This document shows positions 6,586 to 14,060 of a stretch of 23,472 bases of DNA, piece by piece. The position numbers were made by a program, and so were the translations under genes. The notes under the pieces are model-generated. The model worked only from the letters and a program-made list of their open reading frames with translations, searched no databases and was not told the origin of the DNA. Within the stretch, counting starts at the first letter, position 1, and each line of letters starts with the position of its first letter. Source of the DNA: a virus; IMG/VR virus record IMGVR_UViG_3300001848_000808, positions 1 through 23,472 of that record; one strand, written 5' to 3'.

Positions 6586-7058
6586 ACGTTGAACTTAAAT
6601 TAAAACGTTGGGCTGAACGAGAATTACAGCGCAATCTTGATCATCTTATTTTGGAAGATGATGATGGTGGGTTATTGGCGTTTGGTAGCTATGATATTCA
6701 GCGTCGTGACTCTGTGATTACAGTGTGCCAGAATTCAGAATTGTTAGGTGAGTTTGGTTCCCGGCGCGTGGCCTTGAGCTGGTGCGTGGCTCATCACAGA
6801 AACCTTTATGATTTTACACAGCAGATTCAAGTACTGGATCGGCAGCAGAGACGATTACATCAAGATCTAGAAAATGAAAATCGGCGTTGCAACCGAGCCA
6901 AGAACAATTGGTTGCATGAACTTATCACATACAAAATGCAAAACAAACAACAGTATCTCAAAAACATTGAAAATGAGTTGGAAAAATGTGTTAGGAGAGC
7001 TAAATATCTACAACTTCGAGGATCATACAATGAAACTGCAAGAACTCGCATCCCCTAA
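6582..7058 (+). CDS. Charged coiled-coil phage protein, function unknown
   Basis: 158 residues from the ATG at 6582, chosen because it makes an ATGA overlap with the preceding stop; a start at 6555 would lie inside the upstream membrane segment. The first half is mixed alpha/beta (LDHLILEDDDGGLLAFGSYDIQ). The second half, from about residue 75, is a long Gln/Arg/Asn-rich helix suited to coiled coil (QQIQVLDRQQRRLHQDLENE and on). No catalytic motif and no membrane segment is visible. It follows the membrane-anchored coiled-coil protein and is followed, with a 29-base overlap, by a likely virion protein. A scaffold or assembly partner is a reasonable guess and no more than that. Confidence 0.75.
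   Translation: MNVELKLKRWAERELQRNLDHLILEDDDGGLLAFGSYDIQRRDSVITVCQNSELLGEFGSRRVALSWCVAHHRNLYDFTQQIQVLDRQQRRLHQDLENENRRCNRAKNNWLHELITYKMQNKQQYLKNIENELEKCVRRAKYLQLRGSYNETARTRIP
6999..7006 (+). promoter_or_regulatory. Late-promoter-like octamer GCTAAATA
   Basis: GCTAAATA is six of eight to T4 TATAAATA and ends 23 bases before the ATG at 7030. The identical octamer occurs at 9454-9461, 24 bases before the tail-spike start. It lies inside the upstream coding region, as T4 late promoters often do. Confidence 0.4.
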
Positions 7059-7932
7059 GGCTCAAAACGTAGCCAAGGTATTTGAAAGCTATTTTCAGAC
7101 TCAACTGGAAGTTGGTCGTTTGGACTCGCGCCAAACTCGACAAATGCTTGGCCGAGTACGTGGTCTTATACAAGAACATCGTAATACCACAGCCCGGCAC
7201 CAGAGCGAGCGCAATCCTGCTTATATTAAACTGGTGATGATGGAACAAGCTCTGGTGGCACGTCTAGAAGAAATGCAACCACCAGTTAGTACAGCACAAC
7301 CTGCTACCGGTCAAAAGCCAGCACAACCCAATACAGCACAACCTGCTACCGGTCAAAAGCCAGCACAACCACCGGTCAATCCTCAAGATCCCAAGGTCAA
7401 GGCTGCACTGACCAAGAGTCAAGGTGGACAAACTCTGACTCCCGATGAACAAAAGCTATTGGCCGCGGTGGCTCAGACCACACAAGAAGCTCGTCTACGT
7501 CGTGCATTCAATATGCTCAAGGAAAGCGAAGTTCAACAGGCCCAAGTGGTCTTGGCAGCGCAAGATCTTGTTGACAGTCTGCAGGGTATGATTGAAGATG
7601 CCACTGAGATGCAATACAAAGAATTGCCAGCATTGGTGGGCAGCATTCGTGATCAAGTGGGAGTTGACCAATCCAATCAATTCAACACAGATGCCACTGC
7701 TGCCTTAAGTGGTTTGGTGCAATCATTGCAAACAGCCAAACAACAAATGGATGCAGCCCTTGGCGTAGTTACTGGTCAAGCACCAGCCGCTCCGGCTGTG
7801 CCCGGTATGCCTGGCGCTGAAGCAGTGCCCGGTGCCGAAGCAATGCCCCCGGTTGAGGAACCGCCCATGGAGTTGCCGCCCGAAGAACCAGCAGCAGCAT
7901 CGGCTGGAACACTGGGTCGTGAGCGTCGCTAA
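7030..7932 (+). CDS. Probable virion or prohead-core protein with Pro/Ala-rich linkers
   Basis: 300 residues from the ATG at 7030. An earlier in-frame ATG at 6874 would overlap the previous gene by 185 bases and encode an unlikely sequence, so I reject it. The N-terminal 85 residues are helical and basic. They are followed by a Pro/Gln/Ala linker containing two copies of a 14-residue repeat (TAQPATGQKPAQP core). Then comes a long helical domain (about 155-255) with LRRAFNMLKESEVQQAQVVL, and a Pro/Glu/Ala-rich tail after residue 257 with two short PGxEA-type repeats. I associate similar helical domains with virion-associated proteins of marine T4-like phages. A late-type octamer precedes it, and the next gene is coupled by TAATG. 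Function is inferred, not shown. Confidence 0.7.
   Translation: MKLQELASPKAQNVAKVFESYFQTQLEVGRLDSRQTRQMLGRVRGLIQEHRNTTARHQSERNPAYIKLVMMEQALVARLEEMQPPVSTAQPATGQKPAQPNTAQPATGQKPAQPPVNPQDPKVKAALTKSQGGQTLTPDEQKLLAAVAQTTQEARLRRAFNMLKESEVQQAQVVLAAQDLVDSLQGMIEDATEMQYKELPALVGSIRDQVGVDQSNQFNTDATAALSGLVQSLQTAKQQMDAALGVVTGQAPAAPAVPGMPGAEAVPGAEAMPPVEEPPMELPPEEPAAASAGTLGRERR
7291..7370 (+). repeat. In-frame 42-bp tandem repeat (two copies)
   Basis: Bases 7291-7328 and 7333-7370 are identical over 38 bases with a period of 42 bases (14 codons), encoding two TAQPATGQKPAQP units in the linker of the 7030-7932 protein. The near-perfect DNA identity points to a recent duplication or to copy-number change by slippage; a length change would keep the frame. 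Confidence 0.9.
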
Positions 7933-8261
7933 TGAAGGTATTTGAATTCACCACCCCCGACGATCCCAAGGCATCAAGATTGGTGGGGTTGGTGGATTTT
8001 CTCAAGGCGCTGAATCATAGCAAGCCTATCAGTAAAGAAACATTCATGCGTTTAGCTGGACAACTGGGTATAGTGGTCACCAAAGACAATATTCAGGACC
8101 TCATGCAGCAGGAACCCTTGTCCAACCTTTTTGAACCCTTGGATCCGCAAAGCAACATGTTGGTGTTCAAGGGCGAGGATCAGGCCACAGCAGGCATGCC
8201 GGTAGATCAAGCGCAGAACATAGTGGCCAAAATGGCCAAACGAGCCAACCCTCTTGGCTAA
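7932..8261 (+). CDS. Small conserved phage protein, function unknown
   Basis: 109 residues, starting at the TAATG overlap with the preceding gene. The N-terminus MKVFEFTTPDDPKASRLVGL leads into helical segments: VDFLKALNHSKPISKETFMR, then a region resembling a small helical domain (LAGQLGIVVTKDNIQDLMQQ), and a Gly/Met-rich C-terminal part. No catalytic motif or membrane segment is visible. Coupling to the probable virion protein upstream suggests joint production, perhaps as a chaperone or minor structural partner. Its short length and the T4-like context agree with a conserved hypothetical of marine myoviruses. Confidence 0.7.
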   Translation: MKVFEFTTPDDPKASRLVGLVDFLKALNHSKPISKETFMRLAGQLGIVVTKDNIQDLMQQEPLSNLFEPLDPQSNMLVFKGEDQATAGMPVDQAQNIVAKMAKRANPLG

Positions 8262-8278
8262 CTAGTATACCATAACCA

Positions 8279-8307
8279 TTGTATTACCATTGAAACATTG
8301 CTATACT
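8279..8307 (+). promoter_or_regulatory. Sigma70-like promoter for the dCMP deaminase gene
   Basis: TTGTAT at 8279-8284 and TATACT at 8302-8307 are separated by 17 bases. The -10 box matches five of six; the -35 matches three. It lies in a 52-base gap, the only non-coding space in this part. The expected start of transcription, about 7 bases past the -10 box, falls at or next to the ATG at 8314, which predicts a leaderless message. Confidence 0.55.
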
Positions 8308-8313
8308 GATTGA

Positions 8314-8760
8314 ATGGACTCAATCAATTGGCATCAAAGATTTTTAGATTTGGCCGAGCATATATCCAGCTGGAGCAAAGATCCCAGTACACAAGTGGGA
8401 GCCGTGATCGTGGATGATCAACGACGTATTGTCAGTACCGGATACAACGGATTCCCACGTGGTGTAGAGGATCTAGACAGTCGTTTACAAGATCGCACGA
8501 TCAAGTATGAAATGATCGTGCATGGTGAAATCAATGCGATCCTGTTTGCCAATCAAAGCATATACGGTTGCACACTATACACGTGGCCTTTTATGCCCTG
8601 CAGTCGTTGTGCTGCGATCGTGATACAAAGCGGTATCCGAACAGTAGTAGCCCCTTACAATGACAATCCACGTTGGCAAACCAGTTTTCAATTAACTGAG
8701 CAAATGTTTCGCGAAGCTGGTGTAAGATTACATGTGATAGGAACACCAGATGTACGTTGA
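8314..8760 (+). CDS. cd: dCMP deaminase
   Basis: Converts dCMP to dUMP, supplying the precursor for dTTP during phage replication. The 148 residues show the zinc-dependent cytidine/deoxycytidylate deaminase pattern: DPSTQVGAVIVD at 23-34, GYNGFPRG at 43-50, the HxE motif as HGE with H70 and catalytic E72, and PCSRC at 95-99 with zinc ligands C96 and C99. The middle residue of HxE is Gly where Ala is more usual, which should be tolerated. I see no ribosome binding site before the ATG; a promoter sits immediately upstream and implies a leaderless transcript. It overlaps the exonuclease gene by 11 bases. The ribonucleotide reductase genes lie 3 kb downstream, so nucleotide metabolism is split over two units. 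Confidence 0.93.
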   Translation: MDSINWHQRFLDLAEHISSWSKDPSTQVGAVIVDDQRRIVSTGYNGFPRGVEDLDSRLQDRTIKYEMIVHGEINAILFANQSIYGCTLYTWPFMPCSRCAAIVIQSGIRTVVAPYNDNPRWQTSFQLTEQMFREAGVRLHVIGTPDVR

Positions 8761-9466
8761 ACGCTTCCAATATCAACCCATACCTCGAGTCAATGCAGGC
8801 GGCCAGAGATACTATGCTACGCCCGATGGTAAACGCCTACCCAGTGTAACCACAATCCTAGATCGTACCAAGACCGAGGAATCCAAACAAGCCCTGGCTC
8901 AGTGGCGAACCAGGGTAGGTGCACAGCGAGCCCAGCAGATCACCACAGAAGCTGCCAACCGTGGTACTCGCATGCACACCTATCTGGAACGCTATATCCG
9001 CAATGGCGTCCTAGAGACCCGACCCTCCAACCCCTTTGCATGGCCCAGCCATGCCATGGCCCAGGTTGTAATCGAACAGGGCCTGAAAAATGTGTCCGAA
9101 ATCTGGGGGGTAGAAATCCCGCTGTATTTCCCTGACATCTATGCAGGCACCACAGATGGCGTGGGTGTACACCTGGCCAGCGAGACCATACTGGACTATA
9201 AGCAGACCAACCGGCCCAAAAAACGCGAGTGGATTGACGACTATTTTATGCAGCTCACGGCCTATGCTGAGGCGCATAACCAGGTGTATGGTACTCAGAT
9301 ACGCAAGGGTGTGGTCTTGATGTGCGTGAAGCCCGAACTAGATGCGCAAAATAACATTATTTCCCAGCCGCAATATCAAGAATTCTGCCTAGAGGGCAAC
9401 GAGTTTGAGCGTTATCGCCAGGCCTGGTGGAGTCGCGTGGAGCAGTATTATCGGCTAAATATGTGA
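8750..9466 (+). CDS. PD-(D/E)XK exonuclease (MGME1/RecB-like)
   Basis: 238 residues of the PD-(D/E)XK nuclease superfamily, in the group containing mitochondrial MGME1 and exonucleases of marine T4-like phages. Visible motifs are SVTTIL near 32, RGTRMHTYLERYI at 71-83 (the G..H...E helix of RecB-type nucleases), E122 (VEIPLYF), D136 in AGTTDGVG, the core ILDYKQT with D149 and K151, and QLTAYA at 168-173 with Q168. All expected catalytic positions are present. Likely roles are degradation of single-stranded or broken DNA during recombination and replication, or host DNA salvage feeding the nucleotide pool together with the overlapping dCMP deaminase. The substrate is inferred from the family. 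Confidence 0.88.
   Translation: MYVERFQYQPIPRVNAGGQRYYATPDGKRLPSVTTILDRTKTEESKQALAQWRTRVGAQRAQQITTEAANRGTRMHTYLERYIRNGVLETRPSNPFAWPSHAMAQVVIEQGLKNVSEIWGVEIPLYFPDIYAGTTDGVGVHLASETILDYKQTNRPKKREWIDDYFMQLTAYAEAHNQVYGTQIRKGVVLMCVKPELDAQNNIISQPQYQEFCLEGNEFERYRQAWWSRVEQYYRLNM
9454..9461 (+). promoter_or_regulatory. Late-promoter-like octamer GCTAAATA
   Basis: The same octamer as at 6999-7006, at almost the same distance (24 bases) from the downstream start codon, here the GTG of the tail-spike gene. It overlaps the last codons of the exonuclease gene and separates an early-type gene pair from a structural gene. Confidence 0.45.
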
Positions 9467-9485
9467 TACCCGAAAGGATATCACA

Positions 9486-11303
9486 GTGGCAATACTACAG
9501 GTTTCTCGCATCACGCAGCGCAAAGGGCTGCAAGAAGATCTTCCACAACCCCTGGCCAGCGCCGAACTGGGTTGGTCCCTGGATCAACGTCGTCTATTCA
9601 TAGGTAATGGTACCATCGCCGAAGGTGCACCGGTTGTGGGCAATACCGAAATACTCACTGAATTTTCTGACATCCTAGCAGTTAGCAGCGCCTATACCTA
9701 TCAAGGACAAGCAGGGGGTTATACTGTTCAAACTGGCTCTACTCCGGGCACACCGGTATCACAGAGTTTACAAAGTCGATTAGATAGTTTTGCTGTGGTT
9801 ACAGATTTTGGTGCCACAGGCGATGGTGTAACCGACGATACCGCGGCCATCAATCGAGCCCTATATCAACTGTACTGTGTACAGGTTAACCCACAGATAC
9901 GTAGAGGCTTGTTCTTCCCTGCAGGTGTCTATAGAATCACAGATACCATACTGATCCCTCCCTATGCAAGACTATACGGTGATGGCAGTGATGCCAGTAT
10001 TATATTGTTTGAAACTTCGGAATGGGTTTCGGGCACTGCCTATGTCAACAATACTCTAGTAAAAAATTATGACGCAGGTGGTGTTGATTACTATCGATCC
10101 CTCACCGATGTTCCGGCCTTGATTGATGGATTACCGGTACCACTCAGCGATGCTACCTATTGGGAATTCACCAATCTGCCACCTTATGCATTCAACACTT
10201 CGGATAGCCTACAACAGACCGGTAGCAATATTGGTCTTAACGGAGCCTCTCCACCTCAATACATCGAACTAGAGGGCATGTCCTTGGCCACTGCAGAATA
10301 TCTAGATGACAGTAGTCTGGGACATAATGTGTTACTATTGGATCGAGTCAACAATAGCGAATTCAATCAATGTAGTTTTTATGGTCCCTTGACCAAGACT
10401 GATCTTGATACCTCAGTTCACAATCTCCGATTGGTTGATGTAGAATCCACACTCAGCTATCCGGTCAAGGGTATCACGTTTGATCAGTGCAGTTTTCATA
10501 ATGCTACCTATGCATTCAATACCGATCAAGCCACCCAGGGTGTCACGATCAGCAATAGTGTATTAGACACATTGTATCAAGGAGTGGTATTGGGTTCTGC
10601 AACTGTGGTCAATGGTGGACCCACCGGTGTACGTATCATGCACAATACATTTGACAACATTTTTGAACAGGGTGTGGTCATCGACACCTGTAGCCTCAAC
10701 GCTACCGGATACAATGCTTTTTATGATGTAGGAAATCATTTCTTGGGTATAACCAATCCCCAGGCACCTTGCATATTGATCAATGCTAACAACAATATCA
10801 GCGTGGGCGATGTTTTTGCTCGAACAGATCTCTATGCAGCCAGTGTGGTTCGTATCCAACTTTACAATGTATTGACTGGTACTGTGCCGGCATCAATCAC
10901 TACCACCAATGGTCGCACTTTGCAAATGGGTACATACCAACGTCAGACTGGTAGTCAACAGCTATTGGCTGACAGTGTGCCCAACCAAGTGGTGGTACAG
11001 GTCAACAGTGATCAACCCATAGGACAGGGTGGATATACCAGTTTCCGCATGGATTACACTATCTATCGTACCACAGCAGCCACACACGGTGTAAGAACTG
11101 GATGTCTTGTGGTCTGCGCTTCGCCTGGTACCGACAGTGCGGGTGAAAAGGTGGTCTATACCGACGATTATCAAGAAAATGAAAATTGTGATGTCACGCT
11201 TACTGTAAGCGAGGACAGCAGTGACATTATCACAGTGTATGCCAGCGCAGCAGCCACCGGCTATGACGGGGTCATCTACTACAGCTTATCGTCGGTTGGT
11301 TAA
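9486..11303 (+). CDS. Tail spike / fibre protein with pectate-lyase beta-helix
   Basis: 605 residues starting at GTG behind AAAGGA. Residues 1-50 (RKGLQEDLPQPLASAELGWS, then RRLFIGNG) resemble the Mtd-type N-terminal module used by phage receptor-binding proteins to attach to the tail. From about residue 104, FAVVTDFGATGDGVTDDTAA is the start of a pectate-lyase-3 type right-handed beta-helix, followed by RGLFFPAGVYRITDTILIPP and many short Asn/Ile/Val repeats (for example ITFDQCSFHNATYAFNTDQA). The last 150 residues change to a beta-sandwich-like tail. Such spikes bind or cut surface polysaccharide. Catalytic residues cannot be assigned by eye, so enzyme activity is unproven. A TAATG couples it to the next gene, perhaps a partner or chaperone. 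Confidence 0.88.
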   Translation: MAILQVSRITQRKGLQEDLPQPLASAELGWSLDQRRLFIGNGTIAEGAPVVGNTEILTEFSDILAVSSAYTYQGQAGGYTVQTGSTPGTPVSQSLQSRLDSFAVVTDFGATGDGVTDDTAAINRALYQLYCVQVNPQIRRGLFFPAGVYRITDTILIPPYARLYGDGSDASIILFETSEWVSGTAYVNNTLVKNYDAGGVDYYRSLTDVPALIDGLPVPLSDATYWEFTNLPPYAFNTSDSLQQTGSNIGLNGASPPQYIELEGMSLATAEYLDDSSLGHNVLLLDRVNNSEFNQCSFYGPLTKTDLDTSVHNLRLVDVESTLSYPVKGITFDQCSFHNATYAFNTDQATQGVTISNSVLDTLYQGVVLGSATVVNGGPTGVRIMHNTFDNIFEQGVVIDTCSLNATGYNAFYDVGNHFLGITNPQAPCILINANNNISVGDVFARTDLYAASVVRIQLYNVLTGTVPASITTTNGRTLQMGTYQRQTGSQQLLADSVPNQVVVQVNSDQPIGQGGYTSFRMDYTIYRTTAATHGVRTGCLVVCASPGTDSAGEKVVYTDDYQENENCDVTLTVSEDSSDIITVYASAAATGYDGVIYYSLSSVG

Positions 11304-11731
11304 TGTGGCATTCGAAATTCCAGGATAGGTTAAATTCCTGGATTCAATTACGAGAAAAATGCAATGTGTCGTCATTGCCGCTCTGCCTTGATCTGGTGAA
11401 TCAATGGTGGTTTCATGCTCCATGGACTGCCTATACTTTACATTGGGATGACAAAGCTAATTGGCCAAGCCCCTGGCAACTATTGGAAGAATCGCGGTTT
11501 TGTAGTCTTGCACGTGGCCTGGGAATCATCTATACTATAGCGATGTTGGATCGACAGGATATTGTAGATGCTGGTTTCTTTGAGACGGATCAAGATAATT
11601 TAGTCCAGGTCAACAACAAAAAATACATACTGAATTGGGATCCTGAAACGATAGTAAATATCAGCCCGGGCACCACAAAAAACACCCAGCACCAGCTAAC
11701 ACTGGTTGAAATCCAACAGTTAATCGGTTAG
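11303..11731 (+). CDS. Trp-rich conserved phage protein, function unknown
   Basis: 142 residues with many tryptophans. The central block (WWFHAPWTAYTLHWDDKANW, then PSPWQLLEESRFCSLARGLG) is distinctive and I recall similar proteins in marine T4-like phages. The stretch around C67 (FCSLARGLGIIYTI) has some likeness to the cysteine helix of transglutaminase or papain-like folds, but I cannot identify matching His and Asp, so this is only a thought. TAATG coupling to the tail spike suggests a role in fibre folding or attachment, whereas the following gene is nrdA. There is no signal peptide or membrane segment. Confidence 0.75.
   Translation: MWHSKFQDRLNSWIQLREKCNVSSLPLCLDLVNQWWFHAPWTAYTLHWDDKANWPSPWQLLEESRFCSLARGLGIIYTIAMLDRQDIVDAGFFETDQDNLVQVNNKKYILNWDPETIVNISPGTTKNTQHQLTLVEIQQLIG
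11508..11536 (+). promoter_or_regulatory. Possible sigma70-like promoter upstream of nrdA
   Basis: TTGCAC at 11508-11513 and TATACT at 11531-11536 with 17-base spacing, inside the preceding gene and about 200 bases before nrdA. The -10 hexamer is the same TATACT as before the dCMP deaminase. The -35 is weak, so this is tentative, but nrdA otherwise has no visible promoter. Confidence 0.3.
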
Positions 11732-11736
11732 GAAAA

Positions 11737-14052
11737 ATGAAAAGTATTTCGGTAATCAAACGCGATGGCAAGCGCGAGCCATTGTCTTTAGAAAAATGGC
11801 AATCTCAAATTGCCAAAGTGTGTCAGGGTATTGCTGATGTAAGTCAGAGCATGATTGAAATCAAGGCTCAGCTGCATTTTTATGATGGCATTACTACCCA
11901 AGAAATTGACGGTATCACGCTGAGAGCCACAGTGGATCTTATTGATGTAGAAACCAACCCCGATGTGGGTCATATCAACTATCAATACGTGGCTGGCAAA
12001 CAAAGACTCAGCATGCTGCGCAAGGATGTGTATGGTCAATATGATCCGCCCGCATTGTTAGAAATCGTCAAACGCAATGTTGAAGTGGGACTGTATACCC
12101 CAGATCTCTTGACCTGGTACACAGCCGAAGAATGGGCTCGCATGGATGACATCATAGATCATGAAAAGGACGAGGCCTACAGTTATGCCGCTGTGGAGCA
12201 GCTGATTGAGAAGTATCTAGTACGTAATCGCGCTACCAAGCAGATCTACGAAACTCCCCAGGTTCGCTACATGGTAGCTGCGGCCACTGTGATGCATGCC
12301 GAACCGCCAGCTGCGCGTATGAAATTCGTCAAAGAGTATTATAATGCTGCCAGTGATGGACTTTTTACCTTGGCTACTCCTGTACTGGCTGGCCTTGGAA
12401 CCCCCACGAAGCAATTTTCCAGTTGTGTACTCATTCGCAGTGATGACGATCTTGACAGTATCTTTGCCAGCGGTGAGATGATGGCCAAGTATGCCAGCAA
12501 ACGCGCTGGTATTGGTCTTGAAGTGGGACGACTGCGTCCCTTGGGATCACCCATACGTGGTGGCGAGATCATGCACACCGGCATGGTCCCCTTTCTCAAA
12601 AAATGGTTTGGAGATCTGCGTTCTTGCAGTCAAGGAGGTATACGCAATGCGTCGGCTACTGTGTTCTACCCTATCTGGCATCATCAGTTTGACGATCTCA
12701 TCGTGCTCAAGAACAATCAGGGAACCGATGAAACCCGAGTGCGTCATATGGATTATGGCGTCGTGCTCAATGCTTTCTTTTGGCGCAGATTCCGCAACCG
12801 AGAAAACATAACCTTCTTTGACCCCAACGAAGTACCGGATCTGTATGAAGCCTTTTATCGAGATACACAGCGGTTTGAAGAATTGTACGTGAAGTATGAA
12901 AAGAAACGAGATCTGCGCAAAAAAGTCATGAGCGCAGAAGAAGTGTTCAAGGGCGGTATCCTCAAGGAACGCACCGACACTGGCAGGATCTATCTGGTAT
13001 TCATTGATAACGTCATGAACCAGGGTCCATTTGATCCTGAATATCACACCATTTATCAGAGTAACCTTTGCTGTGAAATCCTCTTACCTACACGACCGTT
13101 CAAAAGACTGGATGATCCGGAAGGCCGAATCGCTCTTTGCACCCTGGGGTCAATTAACTGGGGTGCCTTCCGCAATCCTGAGGACATGCGCCGCGCTTGT
13201 CGTGTGCTGCATCGTAGCCTATGCAATATTCTGGATTATCAGGATTTCTTGAGTATTCAGAGTCGCACCAGCAATGAAGAAATTTCGCCCCTGGGTATAG
13301 GTATTACTAATCTGGCATATTGGCATGCCAAACGCAATCTTGAATATGGTGATGAGGACGCCTTGGCCGAAGTCAAGACCTGGATGGAACATCAGGCCTA
13401 CTATCTCACCGAAGCCACTGTGGAATTGGCCCAGGAACGTGGCCCTTGCCGAGATTGGCAGCATACTCGTTATGGTCAAGGTGAATTTCCTTGGGAACGT
13501 CGTGCAGCGGGTGCAAACGAACTTACAGATTTTACCCCCGAGCTGGATTGGGAACCCTTGCGTGATCGCATGCGCGAGCATGGTGTGCGTAATGCTACCT
13601 TGATGGCCATTGCTCCGGTGGAGTCAAGCTCGGTAGTGATCAATAGCACCAATGGTATTGAAATGCCCATGAATCTCATCAGCACCAAGGAAAGCAAGGC
13701 TGGCAGTCTGGTTCAGGTAGTACCCGAATATCAAAGGCTGAAAAATCGCTATCAGTTGATGTGGAATCAAACCGACTGTGTGGGTTATCTCCGCACCGCA
13801 GCGGTCTTGGCCGCTTATGTGGATCAAAGTATCAGCACCAACACTTTCTACAACCCTGCACATTTCGCGGATCGCAAGGTGCCTACTACCCTAATAGCAC
13901 GGAATCTCATGTTGGCACATCACTGGGGTATCAAGACCTTCTATTACAGTCTCATTAACAAACAAGGTGTCAAGGCCGAGTTTGAAGAACCCGTGAGTGC
14001 TATAGATGATGTGGTAGAGGGTGAAGACGACTGCGAAGCCTGTAAACTTTAA
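11737..14052 (+). CDS. nrdA: Ribonucleoside-diphosphate reductase alpha subunit, class Ia
   Basis: Large catalytic subunit that reduces ribonucleotides to deoxyribonucleotides. Residues 1 to about 90 form an ATP-cone allosteric domain (SVIKRDGKREPLSLEKWQSQ). The active-site set is complete: C230 in KQFSSCVLI, N443, C445 and E447 in SNLCCEILLPT, and C468 in IALCTLGSIN. The tyrosine pair for radical transfer is in FYYSLI near the C-terminus, and the C-terminal redox shuttle is C766 and C769 in CEACKL. The length of 771 residues is normal for class Ia. AGGAAA precedes the ATG. nrdB follows after 8 bases, then a glutaredoxin, so reductase and electron donor form one unit. No intron, intein or homing-endonuclease insertion is present, unlike many phage nrd genes. 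Confidence 0.97.
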   Translation: MKSISVIKRDGKREPLSLEKWQSQIAKVCQGIADVSQSMIEIKAQLHFYDGITTQEIDGITLRATVDLIDVETNPDVGHINYQYVAGKQRLSMLRKDVYGQYDPPALLEIVKRNVEVGLYTPDLLTWYTAEEWARMDDIIDHEKDEAYSYAAVEQLIEKYLVRNRATKQIYETPQVRYMVAAATVMHAEPPAARMKFVKEYYNAASDGLFTLATPVLAGLGTPTKQFSSCVLIRSDDDLDSIFASGEMMAKYASKRAGIGLEVGRLRPLGSPIRGGEIMHTGMVPFLKKWFGDLRSCSQGGIRNASATVFYPIWHHQFDDLIVLKNNQGTDETRVRHMDYGVVLNAFFWRRFRNRENITFFDPNEVPDLYEAFYRDTQRFEELYVKYEKKRDLRKKVMSAEEVFKGGILKERTDTGRIYLVFIDNVMNQGPFDPEYHTIYQSNLCCEILLPTRPFKRLDDPEGRIALCTLGSINWGAFRNPEDMRRACRVLHRSLCNILDYQDFLSIQSRTSNEEISPLGIGITNLAYWHAKRNLEYGDEDALAEVKTWMEHQAYYLTEATVELAQERGPCRDWQHTRYGQGEFPWERRAAGANELTDFTPELDWEPLRDRMREHGVRNATLMAIAPVESSSVVINSTNGIEMPMNLISTKESKAGSLVQVVPEYQRLKNRYQLMWNQTDCVGYLRTAAVLAAYVDQSISTNTFYNPAHFADRKVPTTLIARNLMLAHHWGIKTFYYSLINKQGVKAEFEEPVSAIDDVVEGEDDCEACKL

Positions 14053-14060
14053 GGAACATC

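Noticed and set aside
6874-7029. Upstream extension of the 7030-7932 gene to an ATG at 6874
   Set aside because: It overlaps the clearly coding 6582-7058 gene in another frame, and the translated extension shows no protein-like pattern.
9486-9640. Mtd-like N-terminus of the tail spike as a hint of a diversity-generating retroelement
   Set aside because: No reverse transcriptase, template repeat or C-terminal variable repeat is visible; the module is shared by many ordinary fibres.
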